Positions 17,348 to 26,402 of a stretch of 64,000 bases of DNA are shown in pieces (within the stretch, counting starts at the first letter, position 1; each line of letters starts with the position of its first letter). This stretch comes from Arthrobacter sp. B1805 (GTDB lineage: Bacteria > Actinomycetota > Actinomycetes > Actinomycetales > Micrococcaceae), in assembly GCF_002929745.1 (NCBI RefSeq), contig NZ_PJIQ01000001.1:174850-238849 (forward strand). The letters run 5' to 3'. The notes below the pieces were generated by a model. It did not search any database and had not been told where the DNA came from. It saw only the letters and a list, made by a program, of their open reading frames with translations. A program made the translations under genes and the position numbers.

Positions 17348-17371
17348 GCAGCCCTCCACCCCGAGCCATGA

Positions 17372-17406
17372 GCGGGGCGAAGCGTCCTCGCGATGCTTCG
17401 CCCCGC
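17372..17406 (+). terminator. Intra-operon attenuator hairpin
   Basis: Perfect 12-bp stem (GCGGGGCGAAGC / GCTTCGCCCCGC) with an 11-nt loop between the binding-protein and permease genes. A stem here commonly keeps the binding protein expressed above the membrane subunits. Confidence 0.65.
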
Positions 17407-17446
17407 CCGTGGCCGCGCCTCGACCAGCTGTGGAAAGTCGATATCC

Positions 17447-18436
17447 ATGAAATACATCCTTCAGAAGCTCGGGTTCTACCTCGTGGCCTTCTGGGCCGCG
17501 CTGACGGTCAATTTCTTCCTTCCGCGGCTCCTCCCGGGGAACCCCGTGGACATCATGCTCGCGAAGCTCGCGCAGCGCGGGCCGGTGACACCCGAGGCGC
17601 GCGAGGCCGTCGAGCTCCTCCTCGGGACCAATACCCAGGCGCCGCTGGTGGTGCAGTACTGGCAGTACCTGGGCAAGCTGTTCACCCTCGACCTCGGGAC
17701 GTCCGTGGCCTTCTTCCCCGCCTCCGTCACCGACATCATCGGGCAGACACTGCCGTGGACCGTCGGCCTCATCGGGATCGCCACCGTCATCTCCTTCGTC
17801 CTCGGCGTCGGGCTCGGCATGCTGGCCGGGTGGAAGCGCGGTTCGTGGCTGGACAACCTGATCCCGGTGACCACCATGCTGCAGTCGGTCCCCTACTTCT
17901 GGCTTGCGCTGATCCTGCTGTTCGTCCTCGGCGGGATGTGGGATCTGTTCCCGCTGAACGGTGGCTACAACGTCTACGAGGTGAGCCCTGGCTGGAACTG
18001 GGCCTTCATCGGCAGCGTGATCTACTACGGCACCCTCCCAGCCCTGACCATCGTGATCTCCTCCGTCGGCGGCTGGATGCTCGGTATGCGCAACATGATG
18101 GTCTCCACGCTCTCGGACGACTACATCCTGACGGCGGAGGCAAAGGGACTGCGGCCCATGAGGATCATGACCACCTACGCCGCACGCAACGCGGTCCTCC
18201 CCTCGGTCGCCGGTTTCGCCATCTCGCTCGGCTTCGTGGTGGCGGGCTCGATCGTCACCGAAGCGGTGTTCTCCTACCCCGGCATCGGCTCGGCCCTCCT
18301 CAACGCGGTGGGCAGCAACGACTACTCGCTCATGCAGGGACTCTTCCTGGTGATCACGCTCTCCGTCCTCGGCGCGAACCTGCTCGTCGACCTCCTCTAC
18401 TCGATCATCGATCCCCGCACCCGGGCCCGAAACTAG
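17447..18436 (+). CDS. ABC transporter permease (DppB type)
   Basis: A 329-residue inner-membrane permease with about six helices. The N-terminus KYILQKLGFYLVAFWAAL and the motif ARNAVLPSVAGFAISLGFVVAGSIVTE (EAA loop and following helix) place it in the DppB/OppB family. In mannan and beta-glucan loci of actinobacteria this family moves oligosaccharides. It is the second gene of the importer operon and pairs with the DppC-type permease 8 bp downstream. Confidence 0.9.
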   Translation: MKYILQKLGFYLVAFWAALTVNFFLPRLLPGNPVDIMLAKLAQRGPVTPEAREAVELLLGTNTQAPLVVQYWQYLGKLFTLDLGTSVAFFPASVTDIIGQTLPWTVGLIGIATVISFVLGVGLGMLAGWKRGSWLDNLIPVTTMLQSVPYFWLALILLFVLGGMWDLFPLNGGYNVYEVSPGWNWAFIGSVIYYGTLPALTIVISSVGGWMLGMRNMMVSTLSDDYILTAEAKGLRPMRIMTTYAARNAVLPSVAGFAISLGFVVAGSIVTEAVFSYPGIGSALLNAVGSNDYSLMQGLFLVITLSVLGANLLVDLLYSIIDPRTRARN

Positions 18437-18444
18437 GATCCGCC

Positions 18445-19404
18445 ATGACCACCACCACCCAGGACCCGGGAATCGCCGCCGCGAGTGCGCGCTCCTCCCG
18501 GCCCAAGCGCTCCCTGCCGCCCATGACCCCGAAGCTCGCAACGGGACTCCTGATCGCGGGCGGCATCACCCTCTTCGGGATCATCGCACCGTTCTTCGTC
18601 GGGGATCCGTCCCAGGTCAACAACGTCGGCCTCGCCGGCCCCGCTGACGGATTCATCCTCGGTACCACGCAGACCGGCCAGGACGTCTTCGCGCAACTGG
18701 CCTACGCGACGAGGGGATCGCTGACCGTCGGCCTGATCGTCGGAGTGCTGACCCTGTTCCTGTCCGCGTTCTTCGGCATCATCGGCGCCTACTTCGGCGG
18801 TTGGCTCGACGAGTCCTTCTCCCTGTTCACCAACGTGATGCTGGTGATACCGGGCCTTCCACTGGTCATCATCATCTCCAGCTACGTGCCCGAGAAGAGC
18901 ATCCTCCTGGTGTCGGTGGTGCTGGCGATCACCGGCTGGGCGGGCTCTGCGCGCGTGCTGCGCGGCTTCACCCTCAGCGTGCGCAACCGCGACTACGTCG
19001 CTGCGGCCCGGGTGTCGGGAGAGAAGCCCTGGCGCATCCTCGGCGTCGAGATCCTGCCGAACCTCATCCCGCTCCTGGCCTCGCAGGTGGTGTTCGCCGT
19101 GATCTTCGCGATCCTCGGTGAGGCGGGCCTGTCCTTCCTCGGCCTCGGCGCCGCGGATTCCTTCACCTGGGGCACCATGCTCTACTTCGCCCAGAACGGG
19201 CTCGCCCTGCGGCTCGGCGCCTGGTGGTGGTTCGTCCCACCGGGACTGCTCATCGCACTGTTCGGCGCGGCGCTGGCACTCATCAACTTCTCCATCGACG
19301 AGATCATCAACCCCAAGCTGCGCTCGCAGACGCGCGCCACCCGCCGCTCCTGGAAGCTCTCGAAGGCCGAACTGCGCGCAGCCACCAAGGAGGACGTCCT
19401 GTGA
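18445..19404 (+). CDS. ABC transporter permease (DppC type)
   Basis: A 319-residue permease with an N-terminal hydrophilic lead, one helix, then the five-helix permease core. Typical DppC features are GTTQTGQDVFAQLAYATRGSL and the EAA motif around RVSGEKPWRILGVEILPNLIP. It is the partner of the preceding DppB-type subunit. The stop codon overlaps the GTG of the first ATPase gene (GTGA), showing translational coupling. Confidence 0.9.
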   Translation: MTTTTQDPGIAAASARSSRPKRSLPPMTPKLATGLLIAGGITLFGIIAPFFVGDPSQVNNVGLAGPADGFILGTTQTGQDVFAQLAYATRGSLTVGLIVGVLTLFLSAFFGIIGAYFGGWLDESFSLFTNVMLVIPGLPLVIIISSYVPEKSILLVSVVLAITGWAGSARVLRGFTLSVRNRDYVAAARVSGEKPWRILGVEILPNLIPLLASQVVFAVIFAILGEAGLSFLGLGAADSFTWGTMLYFAQNGLALRLGAWWWFVPPGLLIALFGAALALINFSIDEIINPKLRSQTRATRRSWKLSKAELRAATKEDVL

Positions 19405-20378
19405 GCAGCATCAACCAGGAATCAGGTGCCGTCGGCGTCAGTATCACCGACCTCGGCGATCGCGGGGCGCCGGCGGCCCGGCCGGGACGGGAGCGCCGCA
19501 GCGAGCGTGCGGCCGAGGCCCGCGAGCACCCCGTCCTGACGATGGACGACTTCAGCATCGAGTACAAGGGCGACCGCGTCGTGAGGGCAGTGAAGAACGT
19601 GACACTGTCCCTCGGCCGAGGGGAGATCCTCGGACTGGCGGGTGAGAGCGGCTGCGGGAAGTCGACCCTCGCCTACGGCATCAACCGGCTCCTGAAGCCT
19701 CCGGCGGTCATCACCGGCGGCAGCGCCCACTTCCACTCCCGCGAGGGCTACGTGATCGACCTCAACGAGCTCAGCGGGGAAGAGCTCCGGGCATTCCGCT
19801 GGGACAAGATCGCGATGGTCTTCCAGGGTGCGATGAACTCGCTGAACCCCGTGATCACCATCCAGCGGCAGATGGAGGACATCTTCTCCACGCACCGCCC
19901 GGACATGTCGAAGAAGGACCGACGCGCTGTGTGCGGGGACCTTCTCGAGCGCGTGGGCGTGGACCGGGACCGGCTGCGTTCCTACCCCCATGAGCTCTCC
20001 GGCGGCATGCGGCAGCGCGTCATGATCGCGATGGCGATGGCCCTCGATCCACAGGTCATGATCATGGACGAGCCCACCACGGCGCTCGACGTCGTCGTGC
20101 AGCGTGAGATCCTCCGTGAGATCACGCGGCTCCGTGCGGAACTGGGGTTCGCGGTCATCTTCATCACCCACGACCTCCCGCTGCTGCTGGAGATCAGCGA
20201 CCGCATCGCGGTCATGCGCGAGGGCGAGATCGTGGAGCTGGGCGACGCGGTCGACCTGTACACGAACCCGCAGCATGCTTACACGAAGAAGTTGCTCGCA
20301 TCCTTCCCCAGCCTCACCGGTGAGCGCGGCGACTTCATCCGCGGCGGATCGCGAATCCAGAACGGAGACCACGCATGA
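19401..20378 (+). CDS. ABC transporter ATP-binding protein (DppD type)
   Basis: A 325-residue ATPase. Walker A GESGCGKST, signature LSGGMRQRV, Walker B VMIMDEPTTALD and the switch histidine in ITHDL are all intact. An unusual charged N-terminal extension of about 45 residues (rich in Arg/Glu/Ala) precedes the ABC domain. The C-terminus has the DppD-like PQHAYTKKLLASFPSLTG segment. It starts at GTG overlapping the permease stop by 4 bp and ends overlapping the next ATPase start by 4 bp (ATGA). Confidence 0.9.
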   Translation: MSSINQESGAVGVSITDLGDRGAPAARPGRERRSERAAEAREHPVLTMDDFSIEYKGDRVVRAVKNVTLSLGRGEILGLAGESGCGKSTLAYGINRLLKPPAVITGGSAHFHSREGYVIDLNELSGEELRAFRWDKIAMVFQGAMNSLNPVITIQRQMEDIFSTHRPDMSKKDRRAVCGDLLERVGVDRDRLRSYPHELSGGMRQRVMIAMAMALDPQVMIMDEPTTALDVVVQREILREITRLRAELGFAVIFITHDLPLLLEISDRIAVMREGEIVELGDAVDLYTNPQHAYTKKLLASFPSLTGERGDFIRGGSRIQNGDHA

Positions 20379-21166
20379 GCGCCCTCGAGGTGAAGGATCT
20401 CGTCAAGGAGTACAGGCTGCGCAACGGCCGGCACTCGAGCGCCCTGAAAGCCGTCAACGGCGTCAGCTTCTCGATCGACAGCGGCCGGACCGTTGCGCTC
20501 GTCGGCCAGAGCGGCAGCGGAAAATCCACGCTCGCCAAGCTGCTCATGCAGCTCGAGCGCCCGACCTCGGGAAGCATCACGCTCGACGGCGAGCCCGTCA
20601 GCAGGCGCGGTGCCGGCCTCCGGCAATACCGCAGCGACGTGCAGATGGTGTTCCAGGACCCCTTCGCGTCGTTGAATCCCTACCATACGATCGCTCATCA
20701 CATCGGGCGCCCGCTCATCCTGCACGGCAAGGCGAAAGGCCGCGACGAGGTCATGGCCGGCGTCACCAAGCTACTCGAACGCGTGCGGCTGGACCCGGAC
20801 ATGGCGGAACGCAAACCGCATGAGCTCTCGGGCGGCCAGCGTCAGCGCATCGCTATCGCCCGTGCGCTCGCGCCCGAGCCGAAGATCCTGGTCGCGGACG
20901 AGCCGGTGTCCATGCTGGACGTCTCGATCCGCCTGGGCGTCCTGAACCTGCTGGCCGACCTGCAGCGGGAGGAGAATCTCGGGGTGTTCTACATCACGCA
21001 CGACCTCGCGACCGCCCGTCACTTCTCCGACGACATCCTGGTGATGTTCAAGGGCGAGATCGTGGAGCGCGGGCCGGCCGACGACGTGATCCTGAACCCG
21101 CAGCACGAGTACACGCAGCTCCTCGCGGAAGCGGCCCCCAACCCGGAAAAACGCATCAGCGCCTGA
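20375..21166 (+). CDS. ABC transporter ATP-binding protein (DppF type)
   Basis: A 263-residue ATPase with Walker A GQSGSGKST, signature LSGGQRQRI, Walker B ILVADEPVSMLDVS and the switch histidine in ITHDLATAR. Together with the DppD-type subunit it powers the importer. The start overlaps the upstream stop codon (ATGA). The gene is followed 60 bp later by the beta-mannosidase, with AGTAAG upstream of that start, so the operon probably continues. Confidence 0.9.
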   Translation: MSALEVKDLVKEYRLRNGRHSSALKAVNGVSFSIDSGRTVALVGQSGSGKSTLAKLLMQLERPTSGSITLDGEPVSRRGAGLRQYRSDVQMVFQDPFASLNPYHTIAHHIGRPLILHGKAKGRDEVMAGVTKLLERVRLDPDMAERKPHELSGGQRQRIAIARALAPEPKILVADEPVSMLDVSIRLGVLNLLADLQREENLGVFYITHDLATARHFSDDILVMFKGEIVERGPADDVILNPQHEYTQLLAEAAPNPEKRISA

Positions 21167-21226
21167 TTACAGGCCCCCGAACCGCAGGCGCAAGAGCCCC
21201 TGCACACCGACCACTGGAGTAAGTGC

Positions 21227-23815
21227 ATGAACCTCACGACCATCGCCCCACAGATCCTGGACCTGGGCGGCGCCTGGAACCTGACCTGGACCGCAGGGCC
21301 GGACGACGCCCCGTCCTACGCGACGGCCGGTGCGCCGATCCCGGCCACCGTGCCGGGGCAGGTCCACACCGACCTGCTGGCCGCCGGCCTGCTCGAGGAC
21401 CCGGACGTCGGCTTGCGGGAAGCGGACCAGATGTGGATTGGGCACTCGCAGTGGACGTACTCGCGGCGCTTCGAGTGGAACGCCGATCTGTCGGGAGACC
21501 GCATCGAGCTCGTCGCCGACGGCCTCGACACCTTCGCCACCGTCCGGCTGAACGGTCACGAGATCGCGGTGACCGCGGACCAGCACATCGGGTATCGCTG
21601 GAACGTCGCCCACCTCCTCGTGTCCGGTGATAACCTCCTCGACATCACGTTCGGGTCCGCCTGGGACGCGGCCCACGAGTGCGAGGCCAAGCTCGGCGAG
21701 CTGCCCCGCCCCTATGACGAGCCCTACCCCTATGTGCGCAAGAGCGCGTGCAACTTCGGCTGGGACTGGGGGCCACACTATGTCACCGCCGGCATCTGGC
21801 AGCCGATCCGGCTCGAGGCGTGGTCACGCGCCCGGATCGATTCGATCCGACCCGACGTGGTGTTGGAGGCGGGCGCGGCACGCGTCAGCGTGAGTGTGGG
21901 TGTCGAACACCAGGGGCCGACGTCGGGCCTGTCGGTCGACGCTGTCCTCACCGCCCCGGACGGCACCGAGTCCGCGCGAGTGAGTGTCCCGGCGGACGGG
22001 AGCGACGTCGTCCTCGGGCTGGACGTCGCCGATCCACAGCTGTGGTGGCCCGTCGGACTCGGTGGGCAACCGCTGTACGGACTGTCCGTCGAGGTGCGGG
22101 ACGAGCACGGGACGTTGTCGTCCGCCGAGCGGCGCATCGGTCTGCGCACCGTGGTCGTCGAGGAGAAGCCCGACGCCGTCGGGACCACGTGGGCGCTGGT
22201 GGTCAACGGCCGCCGTGTCCGGGTGCGTGGCTACAACTGGATCCCCGACGACCCCTTCATCGCGGAGGTCACGGAGGAACGGCTGGGACAGCGTCTGGAC
22301 CAGGCGGTCGACGGCGGAGCCAACCTGCTGCGCGTGTGGGGCGGAGGCTACTTCTCCACCGAGGAGTTCATGGCAGGCTGTGACGAGCGCGGGCTCATGG
22401 TCTGGCACGACTTCCTCTTCGCCTGCGCCGCGTACGACGAGTCGGCCGCCATGATCGACGCAGTGACCACGGAGGCCGAGCAGGCCGTTGCGCGGCTGTC
22501 CTCCCACCCGAGCCTCATGATCTGGTGTGGTGGCAACGAGTGCGTCTGGGGCATGTACGACTGGGGGTGGTCCGAAATCCTCGACGGGCGCCCCTACGGA
22601 GCAGCCTTCTACACCGAGGTGCTCCCGGGTGTCCTCGGCAGGCTCGATCCGTCCCGTCCCTACGTGCCCAACAGTCCGTGGTCAGGCTCACTCGACAAGC
22701 ACCCGAATGACCGCGACTCCGGGCCCGTGCACATCTGGGAGGTGTGGAACAACGTCGACTTCGTGCACTACCGGGACGTCGACCCGCCCTTCGTCTCCGA
22801 GATGGGATGGTGCGCGCCGCCCGCCTGGTCGACACTGCAGCGTGTCGTGACAGAAGGCGAGCTCGTCCCGGGCAACCCGCAGGTGGCACACCACATGCGG
22901 GCCGCCGAGGGCATGGAGAAACTGGCGAGGGGACTGGCGCCGTACTTCGGCGAGCCGGAGGCGGCCGAGGACTGGCATTACCTCACGCAGATGGTGCAGG
23001 CCCGCTCCCAGGTCGCGGGCGCCGAGTGGTTGCGTACCCGCGAACGGTGCGCGGGCGTGGTCATCTGGCAGCTGAACGACTGCTGGCCCGTGCTGAGCTG
23101 GTCCGCCGTCGACGGCGACGGGATCGAGAAGCCCGTCTGGTATGCGCTCCGGCGCTCCTTCGCCGAACGGCTTCTGGCAATCGTGCCGGTCACTGCCGGC
23201 GGGACCGATGACCCGACGGGCCCGGACGGGCTCGAGGTGGTCGTCGTCAACGACGGCCTGAGCGACTGGACGGCCGACGTCGTCGTGCGCCGGCTCGGGC
23301 TCGACGGTGCGGAGATCGCCCGGGAACAGGTCAGCCTGACAGCCGCGGCGGACGGCACGTCCCGTTCGCTCCTGCCCGCCGCGCTGGTCGCACCGAGCGA
23401 GCGCGAGTTCCTCGTCGCCGACGCCGGCGGCTTCCGCTCCACCTGGTTCTTCAGGCCCGATGCGGCACTCACGCCCGTGGAGCCGCGGTTCTCGGCCCGT
23501 GCTGTCATCGAGGAGGGTGCACTCCGTGTCACCGTCGAGGCGCAGTCGCTGCTGCGCGACCTGTGCCTGTTCGCGGACCGTCTCGCGGATCAGCTCGGAG
23601 TATCGGCGCCGGACCTGACCGTCGACGACATGATGCTGACCCTCCTGCCGGGGGAATCCGCGGTCTTCACCGTCAGCAGGCGGGACGGCGCTCCCCTCGA
23701 TGTGCAGGCGGACCTCTCGGCGGCCGAACTGTTCCCCGTCATCCGCTGCATCGGTGACGGCGCGGCCCTGGTGCCGGCCTACTCCGACGAGTCTGCAGGG
23801 GACATCGCACGATGA
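21227..23815 (+). CDS. GH2 beta-mannosidase
   Basis: An 862-residue cytoplasmic GH2 enzyme that removes terminal beta-mannose from imported manno-oligosaccharides. Domains in order: N-terminal jelly roll (about 10-190, with KSACNFGWDWGPHYVTAGIW, a beta-mannosidase signature), Ig-like domain (about 190-300), TIM barrel (about 300-610) with acid/base E438 in CGGNECVWG and nucleophile E525 in FVSEMGW, and C-terminal beta domains. No signal peptide. Directly downstream of the ABC importer and overlapping the sugar kinase by 4 bp (ATGA), which strongly supports a manno-oligosaccharide role. Confidence 0.93.
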   Translation: MNLTTIAPQILDLGGAWNLTWTAGPDDAPSYATAGAPIPATVPGQVHTDLLAAGLLEDPDVGLREADQMWIGHSQWTYSRRFEWNADLSGDRIELVADGLDTFATVRLNGHEIAVTADQHIGYRWNVAHLLVSGDNLLDITFGSAWDAAHECEAKLGELPRPYDEPYPYVRKSACNFGWDWGPHYVTAGIWQPIRLEAWSRARIDSIRPDVVLEAGAARVSVSVGVEHQGPTSGLSVDAVLTAPDGTESARVSVPADGSDVVLGLDVADPQLWWPVGLGGQPLYGLSVEVRDEHGTLSSAERRIGLRTVVVEEKPDAVGTTWALVVNGRRVRVRGYNWIPDDPFIAEVTEERLGQRLDQAVDGGANLLRVWGGGYFSTEEFMAGCDERGLMVWHDFLFACAAYDESAAMIDAVTTEAEQAVARLSSHPSLMIWCGGNECVWGMYDWGWSEILDGRPYGAAFYTEVLPGVLGRLDPSRPYVPNSPWSGSLDKHPNDRDSGPVHIWEVWNNVDFVHYRDVDPPFVSEMGWCAPPAWSTLQRVVTEGELVPGNPQVAHHMRAAEGMEKLARGLAPYFGEPEAAEDWHYLTQMVQARSQVAGAEWLRTRERCAGVVIWQLNDCWPVLSWSAVDGDGIEKPVWYALRRSFAERLLAIVPVTAGGTDDPTGPDGLEVVVVNDGLSDWTADVVVRRLGLDGAEIAREQVSLTAAADGTSRSLLPAALVAPSEREFLVADAGGFRSTWFFRPDAALTPVEPRFSARAVIEEGALRVTVEAQSLLRDLCLFADRLADQLGVSAPDLTVDDMMLTLLPGESAVFTVSRRDGAPLDVQADLSAAELFPVIRCIGDGAALVPAYSDESAGDIAR

Positions 23816-24729
23816 TCGCGGGCATCGAGACCGGTGGCACCAAGGTGATCTGTGCGGTCGCCGATCCCCGGGATCCGGGGACACTGGTGGACCACGCCCG
23901 CATCGACACGACGACACCGGAGCGGACGCTGGGAGCCATCCGCGGCTTCCTCGCCCCGCACGCGGTGGAGGGACGGTTCGACGCCGTCGGGATCGCGTCG
24001 TTCGGACCGGTGGACGTCGACGCCGCGTCACCCCGCTTCGGCTGGATCACCTCCACCCCTAAACCGGGATGGCGCGACACGGACCTCATCACGCACCTCG
24101 CGCTGGCCCCGGGAACGCCGGTGCGTCTCGTGACCGACGTGACCGGCGCAGCGCTCGGTGAGCATCGTTTCGGTGCCGGACGGGGTGTCGACGACGTCGC
24201 CTACGTGACCGTTGGTACCGGCATCGGCGTGGGTATCGTCGTGAACGGCGCGCCCTTCACGCTGCGCAGCCATCCCGAACTGGGGCATCTCGTCATCAGG
24301 AGGCACCCACGGGATTCCTTCGCCGGGGTCTGCCCCTTCCACGGCGACTGCCTGGAAGGGCTCGCATCCGGGCCTTCGATCGAGGCGCGCTGGGGCAGGC
24401 CGGGGATGAATCTCGGATCGTTGCGGGAGGACGCCGTCGCGCTCTCCTCCTATTACATCGCCCAGTTGCTCGCCACGGTCACCTACGCGGCGGCACCGCA
24501 GCGGATCGTCGTGGGCGGGGGCGTGCTGAAGACGCCCGGCCTGCTCGCCGCCGTCCGGGAGCAGCTCGCGAAGCTGGTGGGCGGCGCGCTGGCCGGTCAC
24601 CCGCTCCTCGACCCGGGCAGCGGGTACGTGGTCCGGCCGGAGTTAGGGGACGAGTCCGGGGTACGGGGCGCCCTTTCCCTCGCCGGCGACACCCGCTCCC
24701 GCGGAGCCGCGCTTGCGCTGATGGGTTAG
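23812..24729 (+). CDS. ROK-family sugar kinase (fructokinase/mannokinase type)
   Basis: A 305-residue ROK kinase with the N-terminal phosphate motif GIETGGTK and the zinc/HPxD signature HPRDSFAGVCPFHGDCLEGLASGPSI that marks ROK fructokinases. Enzymes of this branch often phosphorylate mannose as well (the glucomannan operon of Bacillus subtilis has such a kinase). Here, coupled by a 4-bp overlap to beta-mannosidase, it most likely converts free mannose to mannose-6-phosphate. No mannose-6-phosphate isomerase is in the window. Confidence 0.85.
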   Translation: MIAGIETGGTKVICAVADPRDPGTLVDHARIDTTTPERTLGAIRGFLAPHAVEGRFDAVGIASFGPVDVDAASPRFGWITSTPKPGWRDTDLITHLALAPGTPVRLVTDVTGAALGEHRFGAGRGVDDVAYVTVGTGIGVGIVVNGAPFTLRSHPELGHLVIRRHPRDSFAGVCPFHGDCLEGLASGPSIEARWGRPGMNLGSLREDAVALSSYYIAQLLATVTYAAAPQRIVVGGGVLKTPGLLAAVREQLAKLVGGALAGHPLLDPGSGYVVRPELGDESGVRGALSLAGDTRSRGAALALMG

Positions 24730-24886
24730 CGCGGACACGCAGGGCCGGCAGAAGAAAATGCTGTTGCTGCGGACGGTCTTCGGGTAATCATTGAGGTGCA
24801 GCCAGCGACGCAAGGACCCGTGGGGGCGGTTTCGACGACCAGTCTGCAGACACATGGTCGCACCAGAGGAAGAGGGTTCCGTAGCA

Positions 24887-25141
24887 ATGTCAGAAGCAGA
24901 TCTCCACAGGCTCGCCGTTGCCGCAGCAGACAAGGAAACTGCAGCGTTCGAGCTCGATCACGCGGAGTTGAACCTGAAGGAAGCCGTCGTCGTGGCGCTC
25001 GAGCACGGAACCGATCCGAAAGTCATCGCCCAGGTCGTGGACCTCGAGCCGGAGGAAGTACTGGAGTTGACCGGCGCCCCGGACGAGCCGGCACTGCTGA
25101 CCCTGGACGAAGCGATTCCAAGCGCTTCCGACCTCCCCTGA
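24887..25141 (+). CDS. Small helical protein of unknown function (84 aa)
   Basis: An 84-residue acidic protein. The first half (AAADKETAAFELDHAELNLKEAVVVALEHG) is a long amphipathic helix and the middle (DPKVIAQVVDLEPEEVLELTG) resembles a helix-turn-helix-like trihelical segment seen in small actinobacterial DNA-binding or adaptor proteins. No family recognised. The ATG at 24887 is preferred over an in-frame ATG at 24854 because the latter has no ribosome site. It stands alone between the mannan operon and a terminator. Confidence 0.6.
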   Translation: MSEADLHRLAVAAADKETAAFELDHAELNLKEAVVVALEHGTDPKVIAQVVDLEPEEVLELTGAPDEPALLTLDEAIPSASDLP

Positions 25142-25157
25142 ATCATCGACCGTAGCT

Positions 25158-25185
25158 GCGGGACCGCCCAGCGGGGCGGTCCCGC
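25158..25185. terminator. Bidirectional terminator hairpin
   Basis: Perfect 12-bp stem GCGGGACCGCCC / GGGCGGTCCCGC with loop AGCG, between the 84-aa gene and the convergent LacI gene. Confidence 0.75.
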
Positions 25186-25266
25186 CTCACGACGCGTGTC
25201 GTGCGGCCCCGGGAACCGCGGGTCCTCGATGTCGGGCGAGTACTGGCAGGAGCACTGCCGCCGGCC

Positions 25267-26289
25267 CTAGGTGGGCGAGGTGCTCGACCTCACGACGAGT
25301 TCACTGCCCGGCATGGAGCGCGTCTGGACCTCTCCGGTGTCGAGCAGTGACAGCAGCAGTTCGGCGGCAACCCGTCCCTGCATCCCCGGGTTGCGGGACA
25401 GGGCGGTGACGGACGGCGAGGCGAGCTGGCAGTGCAGGGAGTCGTCCCAGCTGATGATCGCCACGTCGTCGGGACAGCGCAGGCCGAGGTCCCGAAGGGC
25501 CAGCAGCCCGCCCATGGACATGAGGTCGTTGCCGAAGACCACCGCCGTCGGGGGTCCGGCCGAGCCGGCAGTGATCAGGTGCGTCATCGCCTTCCTCCCC
25601 GATTCCAGTGCGTAGTCGGCTTCGTAGTGCTCCACGCGGATTCCGTGGCGCGCTGCGCACTCCCGCACGCCCCTGATCCGCTCTTCCTCGTGCAGGAACG
25701 TCTGTGGTCCAGAGACGTGCGCGATCCTCCGGTGCCCGCCGGCGTCGAGATGGTGGACGATCGTCGCGGAATCCGCGCCGTGGTCGGCGGTCGTACCCGA
25801 TAAAGCGGGCGGCGAGCCGGTGTCCGGAGCGCCGTGCAGCACGAAGGGGAGGCCGAGCCGCTCCAGCAGGGCCGGGCGGGGGTCGTCGTGCAGGTGGTCG
25901 AACACGAGGACGCCGTCCACCTTCCGCTCGCCGGCCCACCGCTCGTAGGTAGCCCGTTCCTGCGCCGGATCCTTGGCGACCATCCTCAGCAACAGGGCCA
26001 TGTCCCCCTCTGCGAGGGCTGTCTCTATGCCAGCCAGGAGGCCCATGTAGTAGGGCTCCGTGCCGATCAGCAGCGGATCGGCGGACAGCACCATTCCCAC
26101 GGCGCCGGCGCGCGAGCGCGAGAGGGCCCGCGCGGACGAGCTGGGGTACCACTCGAGCTCCTCCGCGAGGTCCAGTACCCGGCGCCGGGTCAGCTCGCTG
26201 ACACCCGGCTGGCCATTGAGGGCGTAGGACACGGATGCCTTCGAAATACCCAGCCGCTTCGCCAGACCGGCAATGGTTTCCTTGGCCAT
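25267..26289 (-). CDS. LacI-family transcriptional regulator
   Basis: A 340-residue LacI/GalR repressor. N-terminal HTH and hinge (AGLAKRLGISKASVSYALNG, then RALSRSRAGAVGMV) followed by the periplasmic-binding-protein-like effector domain with the VAIISWDDSLHCQLASPSVTAL signature. It is divergent from the sugar isomerase operon and a perfect 14-bp LacI-type palindrome lies between them, so it almost certainly controls that operon. A TATTGT hexamer 7 nt before the ATG suggests a leaderless transcript. Confidence 0.9.
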   Translation of the reverse strand: MAKETIAGLAKRLGISKASVSYALNGQPGVSELTRRRVLDLAEELEWYPSSSARALSRSRAGAVGMVLSADPLLIGTEPYYMGLLAGIETALAEGDMALLLRMVAKDPAQERATYERWAGERKVDGVLVFDHLHDDPRPALLERLGLPFVLHGAPDTGSPPALSGTTADHGADSATIVHHLDAGGHRRIAHVSGPQTFLHEEERIRGVRECAARHGIRVEHYEADYALESGRKAMTHLITAGSAGPPTAVVFGNDLMSMGGLLALRDLGLRCPDDVAIISWDDSLHCQLASPSVTALSRNPGMQGRVAAELLLSLLDTGEVQTRSMPGSELVVRSSTSPT

Positions 26290-26316
26290 GGCTTACACAA
26301 TAGCCCCACGATTTGC

Positions 26317-26345
26317 TTGACCGACCCCGGTATATCCCTTAGGTT
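26317..26345 (+). promoter_or_regulatory. Promoter of the isomerase/dehydrogenase operon
   Basis: TTGACC (26317-26322), 17-bp spacer, TAGGTT (26340-26345). The predicted transcription start near 26352 lies just before the LacI-type palindrome. Confidence 0.65.
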
Positions 26346-26356
26346 CGTCGTATTAC

Positions 26357-26370
26357 CTGAACCGGTTCAG
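26357..26370. promoter_or_regulatory. LacI-type operator, perfect palindrome
   Basis: CTGAACCGGTTCAG, fully symmetric around a central CG as is typical of LacI/GalR sites. It sits at about +5 to +18 of the operon promoter, a position that blocks transcription. Confidence 0.75.
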
Positions 26371-26402
26371 TAGTCCCACTTTCTCAGCGAGGAGAATCTT
26401 CC

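Noticed and set aside
17216-18541. 441-codon open frame antisense to the importer permease genes
   Set aside because: Antisense shadow; the translated sequence is hydrophilic and low-complexity while the plus-strand permease is clearly real.
24643-24933. Minus-strand open frame with a CRPC motif between the kinase and the 84-aa gene
   Set aside because: Overlaps both flanking plus-strand genes, has no ribosome site and no recognisable family.
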